Notes: generated from the sequence alone by a model not told the origin. Counted from the first letter of the stretch, positions 28,114 through 38,135 are shown. The stretch: DNA of 64,000 bases from Streptomyces sp. SN-593 (GCF_016756395.1 NZ_AP018365.1:1116001-1180000), one strand, 5' to 3'. Program-made: numbers and translations.

Positions 28114-29727
28114 GTGACCGACACCCCGAACGAGACCGGCACCGCCGCCACCGGCACCGCCACCGACTCCGCCCCCCGGAGCGACGGCGGCTGCCACGGC
28201 ACCGGCCCGTTCATCGCCGCCATCGACCAGGGCACCACGTCCAGCCGCTGCATCGTCTTCGACCGGGACGGCCGGATCGTGGCGGTGGACCAGAAGGAGC
28301 ACGAACAGATCTTCCCCAAGCCCGGCTGGGTGGAGCACGACGCCGCCGAGATCTGGACCAACGTCCAGGAGGTGGTGGCCGGCGCCGTCCGCAAGGCCGC
28401 CCAGGACGTCCCCGGCTTCCAGCCGTCCGACGTCAAGGCGATCGGCATCACCAACCAGCGCGAGACCACCCTGCTGTGGGACCGCCACACCGGCGAGCCG
28501 GTGCACAACGCGCTGGTCTGGCAGGACACCCGCACCGACGCGCTCTGCCGCGAGCTGGGCCGCGACGAGGGCCAGGACCGGTTCCGCGCCACCACCGGGC
28601 TGCCGCTCGCGTCGTACTTCGCCGGCCCGAAGATCCGCTGGCTGCTGGACAACGTGGCGGGCCTGCGCGAGCGCGCCGAGGCCGGCGACATCCTCTTCGG
28701 CACCATGGACTCCTGGGTGATCTGGAACCTCACCGGCGGGGCGGACGGCGGCGTGCACGTCACGGACGTCACCAACGCCTCCCGCACCCTGCTGATGGAC
28801 CTGCGCACCCTCGACTGGGACCAGGACATCCTCGACGCGATCGGCGTGCCGGCCGCGGTGCTGCCGCGCATCGGCTCCTCCTCGGAGGTCTACGGCACCA
28901 CGGACGTCGGCGGCCTGTCGGGGGTCCCGGTGGCGTCCGCGCTCGGCGACCAGCAGGCCGCGCTCTTCGGCCAGACCTGCTTCTCCCCGGGCGAGGCCAA
29001 GTCCACCTACGGCACCGGCACGTTCATGCTGCTCAACACCGGCGAGACCCCGGTGGACTCCCGCAACGGCCTGATCACCACGGTCGGCTACCGGATCGGC
29101 GAGGCCGCCCCCGTCTACGCCCTGGAGGGGTCGATCGCCGTCACCGGCGCCCTGGTGCAGTGGATGCGCGACCAGATGGGCCTGATCAGCACGGCCGCCG
29201 AGATCGAGACGCTGGCCCTGACCGTCGAGGACAACGGCGGCGCCTACTTCGTCCCCGCCTTCTCCGGGCTGTTCGCGCCCTACTGGCAGGACGACGCCCG
29301 CGGCGTGATCGCGGGGCTCACCCGCTACGTCACCAAGGCGCACATCGCCCGCGCCGTCCTGGAGGCGACCGCCTGGCAGACCCGGGAGATCGCCGACGCG
29401 ATGACCAAGGACTCCGGGGTCGAGCTGGCCGCCCTGAAGGTCGACGGCGGCATGACCTCCAACAACCTGCTCATGCAGACCCTCGCCGACGTGCTGGCCG
29501 CACCCGTGGTGCGCCCCATGGTCGCCGAGACCACCTGCCTGGGCGCGGCCTACGCCGCCGGACTCGCGGTGGGCTTCTGGCCGGACACCGACGCGCTGCG
29601 CGCCAACTGGAAGCGCGCGGCGGAATGGACGCCCCGGATGGCCGACGCCGACCGGGAGCGCGAGTACCACAACTGGCGCAAGGCCGTGACCCGGACCATG
29701 GGCTGGATCGAAGACGAGGAGCACTGA
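28114..29727 (+). CDS. glpK: glycerol kinase GlpK
   Basis: A 537-residue protein that phosphorylates glycerol with ATP to give sn-glycerol-3-phosphate. FGGY kinase fold: N-terminal [14 protein letters not shown] (about 36-49), [24 protein letters not shown] and the C-terminal [12 protein letters not shown]. The first 30 residues are a Thr/Gly/Ala-rich extension beyond the usual start. The GTG start has a gcaggag site. It ends 7 bases before glpD. Confidence 0.97.
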   Translation: MTDTPNETGTAATGTATDSAPRSDGGCHGTGPFIAAIDQGTTSSRCIVFDRDGRIVAVDQKEHEQIFPKPGWVEHDAAEIWTNVQEVVAGAVRKAAQDVPGFQPSDVKAIGITNQRETTLLWDRHTGEPVHNALVWQDTRTDALCRELGRDEGQDRFRATTGLPLASYFAGPKIRWLLDNVAGLRERAEAGDILFGTMDSWVIWNLTGGADGGVHVTDVTNASRTLLMDLRTLDWDQDILDAIGVPAAVLPRIGSSSEVYGTTDVGGLSGVPVASALGDQQAALFGQTCFSPGEAKSTYGTGTFMLLNTGETPVDSRNGLITTVGYRIGEAAPVYALEGSIAVTGALVQWMRDQMGLISTAAEIETLALTVEDNGGAYFVPAFSGLFAPYWQDDARGVIAGLTRYVTKAHIARAVLEATAWQTREIADAMTKDSGVELAALKVDGGMTSNNLLMQTLADVLAAPVVRPMVAETTCLGAAYAAGLAVGFWPDTDALRANWKRAAEWTPRMADADREREYHNWRKAVTRTMGWIEDEEH

Positions 29728-29734
29728 GAACGCC

Positions 29735-31348
29735 ATGACCACCCTGCAACGCGTCCCCGCGCTGGGGACGCACCCGACCGCCGGCACGAACCCCGGGCGG
29801 GCCGAGACCCGCGCCCTGCTCGGGCACGCCACGTACGACCTGCTGGTGATCGGCGGCGGCATCCTCGGCATCACCACCGCCTGGCACGCCGCCCAGTCGG
29901 GACTGCGGGTGGCGATGGTGGACGCCGGCGACTTCGCCGGCGCCACCTCCTCGGCCTCCTCCAAGCTGCTGCACGGCGGCCTGCGCTACCTCCAGACCGG
30001 AGCGGTGCGGCTGGTCGCCGAGAACCACCTGGAGCGGCGCGCGGTCTCCCACGACGTCGCGCCGCACCTGGCCAACCCGCTCACCTTCTACCTGCCGGTC
30101 TACAAGGGCGGCCCGCACGGCGCGGCCAAGCTCGGCGCGGGCGTGTTCGCGTACTCGGCGCTGTCCGCCTTCCGCGACGGCGTCGGCCACGTGATCAGCC
30201 CCGCCCGGGCCGCCCGCGACGTGCCCGAGCTGCGCACCGACGACCTGCGCGCGGTCGCGGTCTACGAGGACGGGCAGATGAACGACGCGCGGATGGCGCT
30301 GATGACGGTGCGCGCGGCCGTCGAGGCCGGCGCGACCGTGCTCAACCACGCCGAGGTCACCGGGCTGCGCTTCACCCGCGGCCGGGTGACCGGTGCGGAC
30401 CTGCGGGACCGTACCGACGGCACCGAGTTCGGCGTGGACGCCCGGCTGGTGCTCAACGCCACCGGCCCGTGGGTGGACCACCTGCGGCGGATGGAGGACC
30501 CGACGGCGGTGCCGTCGATCCGGCTGTCCAAGGGCGCGCACCTGGTGCTGAAGCGGACCGCGCCGTGGCGCGCGGCGCTGGCCACGCCGATCGACAGGTA
30601 CCGGATCACCTTCGCCCTGCCGTGGGAGGACATGCTGCTGCTCGGCACCACCGACGAGGCGTACGAGGGCGACCCCGGCGACGTGGCGGTCACCGAGGCG
30701 GACACCGCCCAGATCCTGGACGAGGCGGCCTTGTCGGTGCGCGACCACCAGCTCACCCGGGACCTGATCACCTACTCCTTCGCCGGACTGCGGGTGCTGC
30801 CCGGCGGGCCCGGCGACACCGCGAAGGCGAAGCGGGAGACGGTGGTCACCGAGGGCCGCGGCGGCATGCTGTCGGTCGCGGGCGGCAAGTGGACCACCTT
30901 CCGGCACATCGGCCGCACCGTGATGGCGAAGCTCGCCGAGCTGCCCGGACATCCGCTCGCCGACGACATGGAGCCGCTGTCCCGGCTGCCCAAGCGCGCC
31001 CCGCTGCCCGGTTTCGCCAGCCGGGAGGCGGTCGCGCACCGCCTGGTGGTCGACGGCGCCGCGCCCGGCCCGCGAATGGCCGCGGACACCGCGGGACACC
31101 TCGCCGGGCACTACGGCTCGCTCGCCTTCGACATCGCCCGTCTGGCCAACGAGGACCCGGCGCTCGCCGAGCGCGTCCACCCGGACGCCCCGGAGATCTG
31201 GGCGCAGGTGGTCTACGCCCGCGACCGCGAATGGGCGTACGACGTGGACGACGTGCTGCGGCGGCGCACCACGCTCACCATCCGCGGGCTGGACACGCCG
31301 GAGGTGCGGGAGGGCGTGGAGCGCGTCCTGAAGGCGCGCCGGGACTGA
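29735..31348 (+). CDS. glpD: aerobic glycerol-3-phosphate dehydrogenase GlpD
   Basis: A 537-residue FAD-dependent, membrane-associated enzyme that oxidises glycerol-3-phosphate to dihydroxyacetone phosphate and passes electrons to quinone. FAD motif VIGGGILGITTAWHAAQSG (about 37-55), substrate-site SSKLLHGGLRYL and the C-terminal alpha domain. Last gene of the glp operon. Confidence 0.97.
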   Translation: MTTLQRVPALGTHPTAGTNPGRAETRALLGHATYDLLVIGGGILGITTAWHAAQSGLRVAMVDAGDFAGATSSASSKLLHGGLRYLQTGAVRLVAENHLERRAVSHDVAPHLANPLTFYLPVYKGGPHGAAKLGAGVFAYSALSAFRDGVGHVISPARAARDVPELRTDDLRAVAVYEDGQMNDARMALMTVRAAVEAGATVLNHAEVTGLRFTRGRVTGADLRDRTDGTEFGVDARLVLNATGPWVDHLRRMEDPTAVPSIRLSKGAHLVLKRTAPWRAALATPIDRYRITFALPWEDMLLLGTTDEAYEGDPGDVAVTEADTAQILDEAALSVRDHQLTRDLITYSFAGLRVLPGGPGDTAKAKRETVVTEGRGGMLSVAGGKWTTFRHIGRTVMAKLAELPGHPLADDMEPLSRLPKRAPLPGFASREAVAHRLVVDGAAPGPRMAADTAGHLAGHYGSLAFDIARLANEDPALAERVHPDAPEIWAQVVYARDREWAYDVDDVLRRRTTLTIRGLDTPEVREGVERVLKARRD

Positions 31349-31436
31349 GCGGGGCCGGGGCCGGCCGCCGCGGCGGAGGCCCGCCCGGGTCGGCCGGCGG
31401 CTCCCGGCGGGGTTGCCGGACGGCTGCTCGCGGCTG

Positions 31437-31508
31437 GTCGGCACGGCGCAGGGCCGCGGGCGGTCGGCACGGCGCAGGGCCGCGGGCGGTCGGCACGGCT
31501 CAGGGCCG
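31437..31508. repeat. 26-bp tandem repeat, 2.8 copies, holding a stop codon
   Basis: Two full copies and one partial copy (31437-31462, 31463-31488, 31489-31508) of a 26-bp unit starting ggtcggcacggc. In the third copy one base change (cgc to ctc) makes the TGA that ends the nucleotidyltransferase gene at 31500. The array lies between that gene and glpD. Confidence 0.85.
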
Positions 31509-32270
31509 GCCGGGGGCCAGCAGCGCGTCGAGTTCCGCGAGGAGCGCGGCGGGGTGCTCGCGTCCGATCCGGTCCAGCAGGGCCAGCCAGCGGCACCGGC
31601 CCTCCCGCCACAGGCCGGCGGGCGTCCCCGCGGCGACCGCCTCGACCGTGGCGCGCGGCAGTTCGGCCTCCGCGGCGCGGGACGGCGTCAGCCAGTGCGC
31701 GGTGCTCCCCTCGGCCAGGCGGGCCATCCACAGCAGGTGGCGGGCCGCGTGCGCCAGGGCGTCCTGGGCGCGCAGGTGCTCGCCGCGGGCGGTGACATGG
31801 GCGGCGAGCACCATCCAGTTCACGAACCGCCCGCACAGGTCGGCGACCTCCTCGGCGGTGCCGGGGAGCGCGGGCCGCTCGGGCAGCGCGGCCAGCACCG
31901 GGGCGAGCGCGCCGTCGCGGTCCACCACGACCATCGCGCCGACGGCCGCGCCCCGGGCCGGCCACTCCCCCACCGACGCGATGTCCGCCGTGGTGGCGAA
32001 GTGGAACTCGCCGCGGACGGGACCGGGGAAGAGCGCCACATGGGTGCCGAACTCGTTGCGCAGCACCAGGTGGACCGGGGCGACCTCGGCGCACCACGCC
32101 GCCGGGTCGAGGGCCGCGCGCGCCTTGGGGTCGAGAAAGAGCCAGAACTCCACGTCGCTGTGCGCGTCGCCCTCGCCCGCCGCGAAGGAGCCGTACATCA
32201 GGGCCGCGCGGACGGTCTCGTCGGCGCGGCACAACGCCCGCACCCGGTCGATCAGTTCGTACTGGAGCAC
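31500..32270 (-). CDS. nucleotidyltransferase-fold protein (Lnu/LinB-like)
   Basis: A 256-residue protein. The nucleotidyltransferase signature is LMYGSFAAGEGDAHSDVEFWLFLD (about 24-47): GS followed by two acidic residues that bind metal. An alpha-helical C-terminal half follows. The pattern recalls lincosamide and related small-molecule nucleotidyltransferases, so it may adenylylate a small hydroxylated compound. The GTG start at 32270 lacks a ribosome site and may be leaderless. The stop lies inside a tandem repeat. Confidence 0.7.
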   Translation of the reverse strand: MLQYELIDRVRALCRADETVRAALMYGSFAAGEGDAHSDVEFWLFLDPKARAALDPAAWCAEVAPVHLVLRNEFGTHVALFPGPVRGEFHFATTADIASVGEWPARGAAVGAMVVVDRDGALAPVLAALPERPALPGTAEEVADLCGRFVNWMVLAAHVTARGEHLRAQDALAHAARHLLWMARLAEGSTAHWLTPSRAAEAELPRATVEAVAAGTPAGLWREGRCRWLALLDRIGREHPAALLAELDALLAPGRP

Positions 32271-32435
32271 GCGGGCCAGTATGGGCGCGCGGCCGGGCCG
32301 GCTCCAGCGGTTTCCGGTGCGGTGGCGGCCGCGCGGGGCCGGCGGTGGGACAGGGCGCGGCGCTGACCCCATAATGGGAGACATCGGAGGTCTGGCCCAG
32401 CGTGGCGCCGACGGATGGACAACGGGGAGGGCCTG

Positions 32436-33107
32436 ATGGCGGTCACGGACGAGGCGATCGAGAAGATCAAGGACATGATCGTCTCGGGAGCGCTGCGGCC
32501 GGGCGACCGGTTGCCCAAGGAGAGCGAGCTGGCGGCCGAGCTGGGGCTGTCCCGCAACTCGCTGCGCGAGGCGGTGCGCGCGCTGTCGCTGATCCGCATC
32601 CTGGACGTGCGGCAGGGCGACGGCACCTACGTCACCAGCCTCGACCCCCAGTTGCTGCTGGAGGCGCTGAGCTTCGTGGTGGACTTCCACCGCGACGACA
32701 CGGTGCTGGAGTTCCTGGCGGTGCGGCGCATCCTCGAACCGGCGGCCACCGCCATGGCGGCGGTCCGGCTCACCCCGGCCGAACTCGACGCGCTGGAGGG
32801 CCGGCTGGACGCCCTCGGCACGGCCCCCTCGGTGGAGCAACTGGTCGCCTCCGACCTGGACTTCCACCGCGGCATCGTGCAGGGCTCGGGCAACTCCGTG
32901 CTCTGCTCGCTCCTCGACGGCCTGTCCGGCCCCACCACCCGCGCCCGCATCTGGCGCGGGGTCACCCAGGAGGACGCCATCGCCCGCACCCTCCACGAGC
33001 ACCGGGCGATCCTCACCGCGCTGCGCGACCGCGACCCCGACGCAGCCCGCGCCTGGGCGACGGTCCACGTCGCGAGCGTCGAGCAGTGGCTGCGCTCCAC
33101 CCTCTGA
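32436..33107 (+). CDS. FadR-type GntR regulator (FCD domain)
   Basis: A 223-residue protein. Winged helix at about 5-70 (LRPGDRLPKESELAAELGLSRNSLREAVRALSLIRILDVRQGDGTYV, in part). The FCD ligand domain follows, with the metal-binding pattern (Asp in DLDFHRGI, His in LHEHRAI, and TVHVAS). The ATG at 32436 has a ggggaggg site. It is convergent with the sugar-acid catabolic genes, whose first gene carries a palindrome in its leader, so it is their probable repressor. Confidence 0.9.
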   Translation: MAVTDEAIEKIKDMIVSGALRPGDRLPKESELAAELGLSRNSLREAVRALSLIRILDVRQGDGTYVTSLDPQLLLEALSFVVDFHRDDTVLEFLAVRRILEPAATAMAAVRLTPAELDALEGRLDALGTAPSVEQLVASDLDFHRGIVQGSGNSVLCSLLDGLSGPTTRARIWRGVTQEDAIARTLHEHRAILTALRDRDPDAARAWATVHVASVEQWLRSTL

Positions 33108-33267
33108 GGGCGGACCGCGGTCCCCGGCGGACCAGCCCTCAGGACGACGACGCGGCCGCGGGGTCCGGCCCGGCCGGCGGCGCCCGGCGCGCCGCGGTCA
33201 AATGGTCACCGGTCCGGGCGGTCTCCCGGAGCCTCGTCCCGGCGGGCCGCGCGGGTCGCCCGGCCGG

Positions 33268-34143
33268 TCACTCGGTCGCCTGGTCGCTCACCCGCTCGCC
33301 CGGTCCGGCCAGGCTGTAGACGCGGAAGGCGTTGCCCCCGAGCACCGCGTCCCGTTCGTCCGGCGTGAGGGCGGCCGTGGCCTGTTCGGCGAGGGCGAAC
33401 GCGTCGGCGTAGCGGCCGGCGAGCGTGCAGACCGGCCAGTCGGAGCCGAACAGGACCCGGTCGGCCCCGAAGGAGGCGAGCACGTGGCGGGCGTAGGGCA
33501 GGACGTCCGCCGGCCGCCAGGACTCGTGGTCCGCCTCGGTCAGCAGCCCGGACAGCTTGCACACCGCGTTCGGGTGGTCGGCGATCCCGGCGACCTGCTC
33601 GGCCCACGGCTCCCACCGGCCGGCCGCGATCGGCGGCTTGCCCGCGTGGTCCAGCACGAACCGCACCTCGGGCAGCTCCTCGACCGCGGCGAGCGCCGCG
33701 GGCAGCTCCCGCGGGGTGACGAGCAGGTCGTACGCCAGCCCGGCGGCCCCCACCGCGCGCAGCCCGGCGCGCACGTCGGGCCGGTCCAGCCACTGCGGGT
33801 CGGCCTCGTCCTGGACCTGGTGCCGGACGCCGACCAGCGGTCCGGCCTCGGCGAGTTCGGCGAGTACGCCGGGCAGCCGGTCGGGGTCGGTGAGGTCGGC
33901 CCAGCCGACCACGCCGGCGATCCGGCCGTGCGAGGCGCGGGCGGTGGCGAGCAGGTCCCGGGTCTCGTCGAGCGAGGCGCTGGACTGCACGACGACGGTG
34001 GTGTCGATGCCGTGGGCGTCCAGCAGCGGCAGCAGTTCCGGCAGCGCGAAGGTGCGGCGGAGCGGTTCGAGCGCGTCACCCCGCAGCCAGGGCTGCGGGC
34101 GGCGGTCGAGGTCCCACAGGTGGTGGTGCGCGTCGATCCTCAT
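33268..34143 (-). CDS. amidohydrolase-fold sugar lactonase (L-fuconolactonase-like)
   Basis: A 291-residue protein. Amidohydrolase_2 fold: N-terminal IDAHHHLWDLDRRPQPWL, FVLDHAGKPPI and the C-terminal FGSDWPVC. These motifs are characteristic of the fuconolactonase/2-pyrone-4,6-dicarboxylate lactonase family. Neighbouring genes (dehydrogenase 8 bases upstream, fuconate-type dehydratase and SDR further up) support hydrolysis of a deoxysugar lactone such as L-fucono-1,5-lactone. Confidence 0.85.
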   Translation of the reverse strand: MRIDAHHHLWDLDRRPQPWLRGDALEPLRRTFALPELLPLLDAHGIDTTVVVQSSASLDETRDLLATARASHGRIAGVVGWADLTDPDRLPGVLAELAEAGPLVGVRHQVQDEADPQWLDRPDVRAGLRAVGAAGLAYDLLVTPRELPAALAAVEELPEVRFVLDHAGKPPIAAGRWEPWAEQVAGIADHPNAVCKLSGLLTEADHESWRPADVLPYARHVLASFGADRVLFGSDWPVCTLAGRYADAFALAEQATAALTPDERDAVLGGNAFRVYSLAGPGERVSDQATE

Positions 34144-34151
34144 CCGGCCGC

Positions 34152-35162
34152 TCACCTTCCCGCCGCCGGTCGCGCGGACGGCTCGGCCGGCGGTGCCGTG
34201 GGCAGCGGCACGTCCGGGTCGAGCAGCCCCCGCTCGACGAGCGCGTGCCACAGGTCGTCGGGGATCTCGCGGTCGAAGAGCGCCGCGTTGTCGCGGGCCT
34301 CGGCCTCGTTGGCGGCGCCGACCACCGCGCAGTCCACCGAGGGGTGCGCGAAGGGGTAGCGCAGCGCGGCCGCCCGCAGCGGCACCCCGAACTCGGCGCA
34401 GACCCGTTCCAGGCGCCGGGCCCGCTCCACCAGGTGGGCGGGCGCGGCCCGGTAGTCGTAGCGGGCGCCGGGCCGGGGGTCGGCGAGCAGCCCGGAGTTG
34501 TAGACGCCGCCGACCACCACCCGCGTGCCCCGCCGCGCGCAGACCGGCAGCAGGTCGTCGTAGGCGGTGCGCTCCAGCAGCGTCCAGCGGCCCGCGCACA
34601 GCACCACGTCGACGTCGAGGTCGGCGACGAGGTCGGCCGTCACCCCGCTGTGGTTCATGCCGAAGCCGATCGCCCGCACCACGCCCTGGTCGCGCAGGGC
34701 GGCCAGCGCCGGGAAGCCGCTGGCGCGGACCTCCCGCAGGTGGTCCTCGACGTCGTGCAGGAAGACGATGTCCACGCTGTCCACGCCCAGCCGGCGCAGC
34801 GAGCCCTCCAAGGTGGCCTCGATCCCGTCGGCGGTGAAGTCCCAGACCCGGGCCCGGGCCGGGTTGTCCACGTATCCCTGGCCGTCCGGGGTCTCGCCGG
34901 GGCGCAGGTCGCGCAGCCGCCGGCCGACCTTGGTCGACAGCACGTACGACGCCCGGTCCCGGCCGGCCAGCGCCCGGCCGAGCCGTTCCTCGGCGCGGCC
35001 CAGGCCGTAGTGCGGGGCGGTGTCGAGGTACGTCACCTCGCCGGGGAAGGCGTCGAACGCGGCCGCGACCGTGGCCTCGGCCTGCTCGTCGGAGATCGCG
35101 GTGTAGAGGTTTCCGAGCGGGGCGCAGCCGAGGCCGAGCCGGGGCAGTGCCGGTACGGGCAT
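34152..35162 (-). CDS. aldo/keto reductase, L-fucose dehydrogenase-like
   Basis: A 336-residue TIM-barrel NAD(P)-dependent enzyme. Catalytic residues: Asp in YLDTAPHYG with Tyr, Lys in LSTKVGR, His in VFLHDVEDH. The start PALPRLGLGCAPLGNLY and the insertion VDNPARARVWDFTADGIEATLEGSL resemble D-threo-aldose/L-fucose 1-dehydrogenases, which oxidise the sugar to a lactone. It is followed 8 bases later by the lactonase. Confidence 0.87.
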   Translation of the reverse strand: MPVPALPRLGLGCAPLGNLYTAISDEQAEATVAAAFDAFPGEVTYLDTAPHYGLGRAEERLGRALAGRDRASYVLSTKVGRRLRDLRPGETPDGQGYVDNPARARVWDFTADGIEATLEGSLRRLGVDSVDIVFLHDVEDHLREVRASGFPALAALRDQGVVRAIGFGMNHSGVTADLVADLDVDVVLCAGRWTLLERTAYDDLLPVCARRGTRVVVGGVYNSGLLADPRPGARYDYRAAPAHLVERARRLERVCAEFGVPLRAAALRYPFAHPSVDCAVVGAANEAEARDNAALFDREIPDDLWHALVERGLLDPDVPLPTAPPAEPSARPAAGR

Positions 35163-35339
35163 GCGGGGGTCTCTCCTTGCGCTGGACGTCAGGGGTGGGC
35201 CGCTGCGCGCGGGCGCGGCGGGCCGGCCCCCGGAGGCGGACCGGGTACGGCTGCGGCCGGCCCCGGGGAGCCGGTCCGGCGGATCGTGCCGGTCTCGCGG
35301 CGTCCGGCACCGCGCCTCCCGGACGCCGAACCGCCGACG

Positions 35340-35428
35340 GACGACCCGGTACGAGGACGGTTGTCCGCCGTGCGATCCACGGCCCCGGGCGCCGCGGGCC
35401 CGACCGGCGGGATCCGCCGGACCGATCC
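35340..35428. repeat. degenerate inverted partner of the adjacent MITE-like element
   Basis: About 55 bases here (35343-35397) resemble the reverse complement of the middle of the element at 35429-35595. Shared stretches include ccgccgtgcgatccac and gaggacg in the same order. The left part of the 430-base gap (35163-35339) shows weaker traces and no gene. It looks like an older copy in opposite orientation. Confidence 0.45.
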
Positions 35429-35595
35429 TAAGGGCTGTCCCGCAGTCCCCGGCGGATCAGCGTGCGGCGTCCGATGCGGTGGATCGCACGGCGGAGGGTC
35501 GTCCTCATACCGGATCGTCTGTGGATGAGCCCGGCAACGAAGCGAGGCGCCGTAGCCGTCGTCGCACGCCCGCCGGGGATTGCGGGACAGCCTTA
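35429..35595. mobile_element. MITE-like inverted-repeat element, copy 1 (167 bp)
   Basis: Begins taagggctgtcccg and ends cgggacagcctta. The terminal repeats are about 27 bp with one indel and one mismatch in this copy, and a TA at each outer edge could be the target duplication. It is about 93% identical to copy 2 at 44146-44313. It has no significant ORF, so it needs a transposase from elsewhere; TA targets and these ends suggest an IS5/IS427- or IS630-type enzyme. Its last three bases are the TAA stop of the SDR gene. Confidence 0.8.
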
Positions 35596-36438
35596 GTCGG
35601 CCGCCGGGCGCAGCCGCAGCCCCTGCATGCCGCCGTCCACGGCGAGGGCGGCTCCGGTGACGCTCGCGGCCGCGGGGCTCGCCAGGTAGACGATGGCGGC
35701 GGCGACCTCGTCGGCGCTGACCAGGCGGCCCATCGGCTGCCGGGCGGCGAGCGCGGCCCGCTCGGCGGCCGGGTCGTCGGCCTGGTCGAGCAGCCTTCCG
35801 ACCCACGGCGTGTCGGCGGTCCCGGGGTTGACGCAGTTCACCCGGACGCCCTCGCGCACGTGGTCGGCGGCCATCGCCAGCGTCAGGGAGAGCACGGCGC
35901 CCTTGCTGGCGCTGTACAGGGCCCGTTGGGGCAGGCCGGCGGTGGCGGCGATGGAGCAGGTGTGGGTGATCGAGGCGCTGCCGGGCCGGGCGGCCGCGGC
36001 CTCGCGCAGGTGCGGCAGGGCGGCGCGCGCGGCCCGGACCAGGCCCAGGACGTTGATGTCCAGCACCCGCCGCCACTCGTCGTCGGCGTTGTCCTCCACG
36101 GTGCCGACGGCGCCGATCCCGGCGTTGCCGACGAGGATGTGCAGGCCGCCCAGCTCGGCCGCCGCCTCGGCGACGCCGGCCCGGACCTCCTGGTCGGAGG
36201 TCACGTCGGCCCGCACGGGGAGGGTGCCCGCGGGCGCACCGGCGGGGTCGCGGTCCAGGACGGCGACGCGCGCGCCCCGGGCGGCCAGCAGCCGGGCGGT
36301 GGCGGCGCCGATCCCGGAGGCGCCACCGGTGACCAGGGCGGACAGCCCGGCGAGGTCCTGGGGGTGGCCGGCGGGAACCCGGGAGGCGGCGGTGGCGGGG
36401 GCGGGGAGGTCGGCGGGGGTGTGCGGGGCGTCGGTCAT
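35593..36438 (-). CDS. short-chain dehydrogenase/reductase of a deoxysugar-acid pathway
   Basis: A 281-residue protein. An N-terminal Ala/Pro extension (about 1-22) is followed by the cofactor motif TGGASGIG (about 36-43), VGNAGIG and the catalytic YSASKG. The C-terminus [12 protein letters not shown] is typical of classical SDRs. It overlaps the dehydratase stop by ATGA and so is coupled to it. By context it could oxidise 2-keto-3-deoxy-L-fuconate. Its TAA stop is provided by the MITE-like element, so the last residues may differ from the pre-insertion protein. Confidence 0.87.
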   Translation of the reverse strand: MTDAPHTPADLPAPATAASRVPAGHPQDLAGLSALVTGGASGIGAATARLLAARGARVAVLDRDPAGAPAGTLPVRADVTSDQEVRAGVAEAAAELGGLHILVGNAGIGAVGTVEDNADDEWRRVLDINVLGLVRAARAALPHLREAAAARPGSASITHTCSIAATAGLPQRALYSASKGAVLSLTLAMAADHVREGVRVNCVNPGTADTPWVGRLLDQADDPAAERAALAARQPMGRLVSADEVAAAIVYLASPAAASVTGAALAVDGGMQGLRLRPAAD

Positions 36439-37751
36439 CGGGTCGGCTCCTGTCGGGCCACCCAGACCGGACCGTCCGGGTAGCGGTAGTCGGTGAGGGT
36501 GGCGGGCAGCATGCGGGCGGAGAACCCGGGGGAGGCGGGCGCCCGGTAGCGGCCGCCCTCCACCACCGCGGGGTCGGTGAAGTGCTCGTGCAGGTGCGGG
36601 ACGTACTCGATCACGCGGTCCTCCAAGCTGCCGGAGACGGCCACGTAGTCGAACATCGAGAGGTGCTGGACGAGTTCGCACAGGCCGACCCCGCCCGCGT
36701 GCGGGCAGACGGGCACCCCGTACTTGGCGGCGAGCAGCAGGATCGCCACGTTCTCGTTGACGCCGGCCACCCGGGCCGCGTCGATCTGCACGAAGTCCAC
36801 GGCACCGGCCTGGAGGAGCTGTTTGAACACCACACGGTTGGCGACGTGCTCGCCGGTGGCGACCGGGACCGGCTGCCCGGCCCGCACCGCGGCGTGTCCG
36901 AGGATGTCGTCGGGGCTGGTCGGCTCCTCGATCCAGTACGGGTCGTACGGCGCGAGCGCGCGCATCCAGGCGACCGCCTCGGCCACCTCCCAGCGCTGGT
37001 TGGCGTCGACCGCGATCCGGATGTCCGGGCCGACCGCCTCCCGGGCCAGCCGCATCCGCCGCAGGTCGTCGCCGAGGTCGGCGCCGACCTTCAGCTTGAT
37101 CTGGGTGAAGCCGGCCGCGACCGCCTCCCCGGCCAGCCGGGTCAGCTTCTCGTCGCTGTAGCCCAGCCAGCCGGGCTCGGTGGTGTAGGCGGGGTAGCCC
37201 TCGCGGCGCAGCAGTTCGGCCCGCGCGGCGCGGCCGGGCTCGGCGCGGCGCAGGATCTCCAGGGCGTCGTCCGCGGTGAGCGCGTCGCCAAGGTAGCGGA
37301 AGTCGACGAGGTCGACGAGCTGCTCCGGGGTCATGCCGGCCAGCAGCTCCCACACCGGGCGGCCGGCCTGACGGGCGGCCAGGTCCCAGGCGGCGTTGAC
37401 GACGGCGCCGGCCGCCATGTGCACCACGCCCTTCTCCGGTCCGAGCCAGCGCAGTTGCGAGTCGTGGGTGAGCAGCCGGTGGAAGCCGCCGAGGTCGCCC
37501 GTGACGCCGGCCACGGTGCGGCCCACCACGAAGGGGCGCAGGGCGGCGATCGCGGCGGCGACGACGTCGTTGCCGCGTCCGATCGTGAAGCACAGCCCGT
37601 GTCCCGCGAGTCCGTCGGGCGCGTCGGTGCGCAGCACCACGTAGGCGGCGGAGTAGTCGGGGTCGGGGTTCATGGCGTCCGAGCCGTCGAGCTGCTCCGA
37701 GGTCGGAAAGCGGATGTCGTGCACCTCGACCCCGGTGATGGTCGGACTCAT
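36435..37751 (-). CDS. L-fuconate dehydratase-type enolase-superfamily enzyme
   Basis: A 438-residue protein. The N-terminal capping domain ends near 185. The barrel carries the Lys pair in [11 protein letters not shown], metal ligands in [19 protein letters not shown] and GEHVANR, and the base His in [12 protein letters not shown]. The start [34 protein letters not shown] (in part) is typical of the fuconate dehydratase group. It removes water from the acid sugar to give a 2-keto-3-deoxy acid. First gene of the fucose-type operon. Confidence 0.9.
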   Translation of the reverse strand: MSPTITGVEVHDIRFPTSEQLDGSDAMNPDPDYSAAYVVLRTDAPDGLAGHGLCFTIGRGNDVVAAAIAALRPFVVGRTVAGVTGDLGGFHRLLTHDSQLRWLGPEKGVVHMAAGAVVNAAWDLAARQAGRPVWELLAGMTPEQLVDLVDFRYLGDALTADDALEILRRAEPGRAARAELLRREGYPAYTTEPGWLGYSDEKLTRLAGEAVAAGFTQIKLKVGADLGDDLRRMRLAREAVGPDIRIAVDANQRWEVAEAVAWMRALAPYDPYWIEEPTSPDDILGHAAVRAGQPVPVATGEHVANRVVFKQLLQAGAVDFVQIDAARVAGVNENVAILLLAAKYGVPVCPHAGGVGLCELVQHLSMFDYVAVSGSLEDRVIEYVPHLHEHFTDPAVVEGGRYRAPASPGFSARMLPATLTDYRYPDGPVWVARQEPTR

Positions 37752-37769
37752 GCCCACTCCCGTCGCAAG

Positions 37770-37798
37770 ACATCGGATCTCTCTCGGTGATCCGATGT
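37770..37798. promoter_or_regulatory. operator-like palindrome upstream of the fuconate dehydratase gene
   Basis: Perfect 9-bp arms acatcggat and atccgatgt with an 11-base spacer, 19 bases upstream of the ATG on the minus strand. A similar half-site, atcggacgtat, lies at 37854-37864. It is a candidate site for the FCD-GntR regulator encoded at 32436-33107. The rest of the 384-base gap up to 38135 shows no gene. Confidence 0.6.
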
Positions 37799-38135
37799 AT
37801 AGCCGCGAACGGTGCCGCCCGTCCAGGGGCCGGCCCGCAACGGCCGACGACAGATCGGACGTATGGACGCCGTGGCCGGCCGGGAGCCGCATCGCGTCGG
37901 CCGGCGCGCCGCACGGCGGGCGCGGTCCGCGGCGCGGACTGCGGTGCACCGCCCCCGACGCCGTAGGCTGGTTCCCGCACGTGGAAGTGCGCCGGTGAAC
38001 GCCCGAGACGGCGGGAATCGGCGCGGTACGGCGGGAAGCGCCGGAGGACGTCGAAGGACGCCGAGGGCGCCGCGCGAACAGCAAGCCGGTACGGGGACGG
38101 GCCAGCCGCCCCCGCCGGCCGGAAGGAGGAGCTGG

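Noticed and set aside
31500-33068. 522-codon minus-strand frame joining the nucleotidyltransferase to the region opposite the GntR gene
   Set aside because: The upstream half is antisense to the well-supported FCD-GntR gene and shows shadow composition; the real gene begins near 32270.
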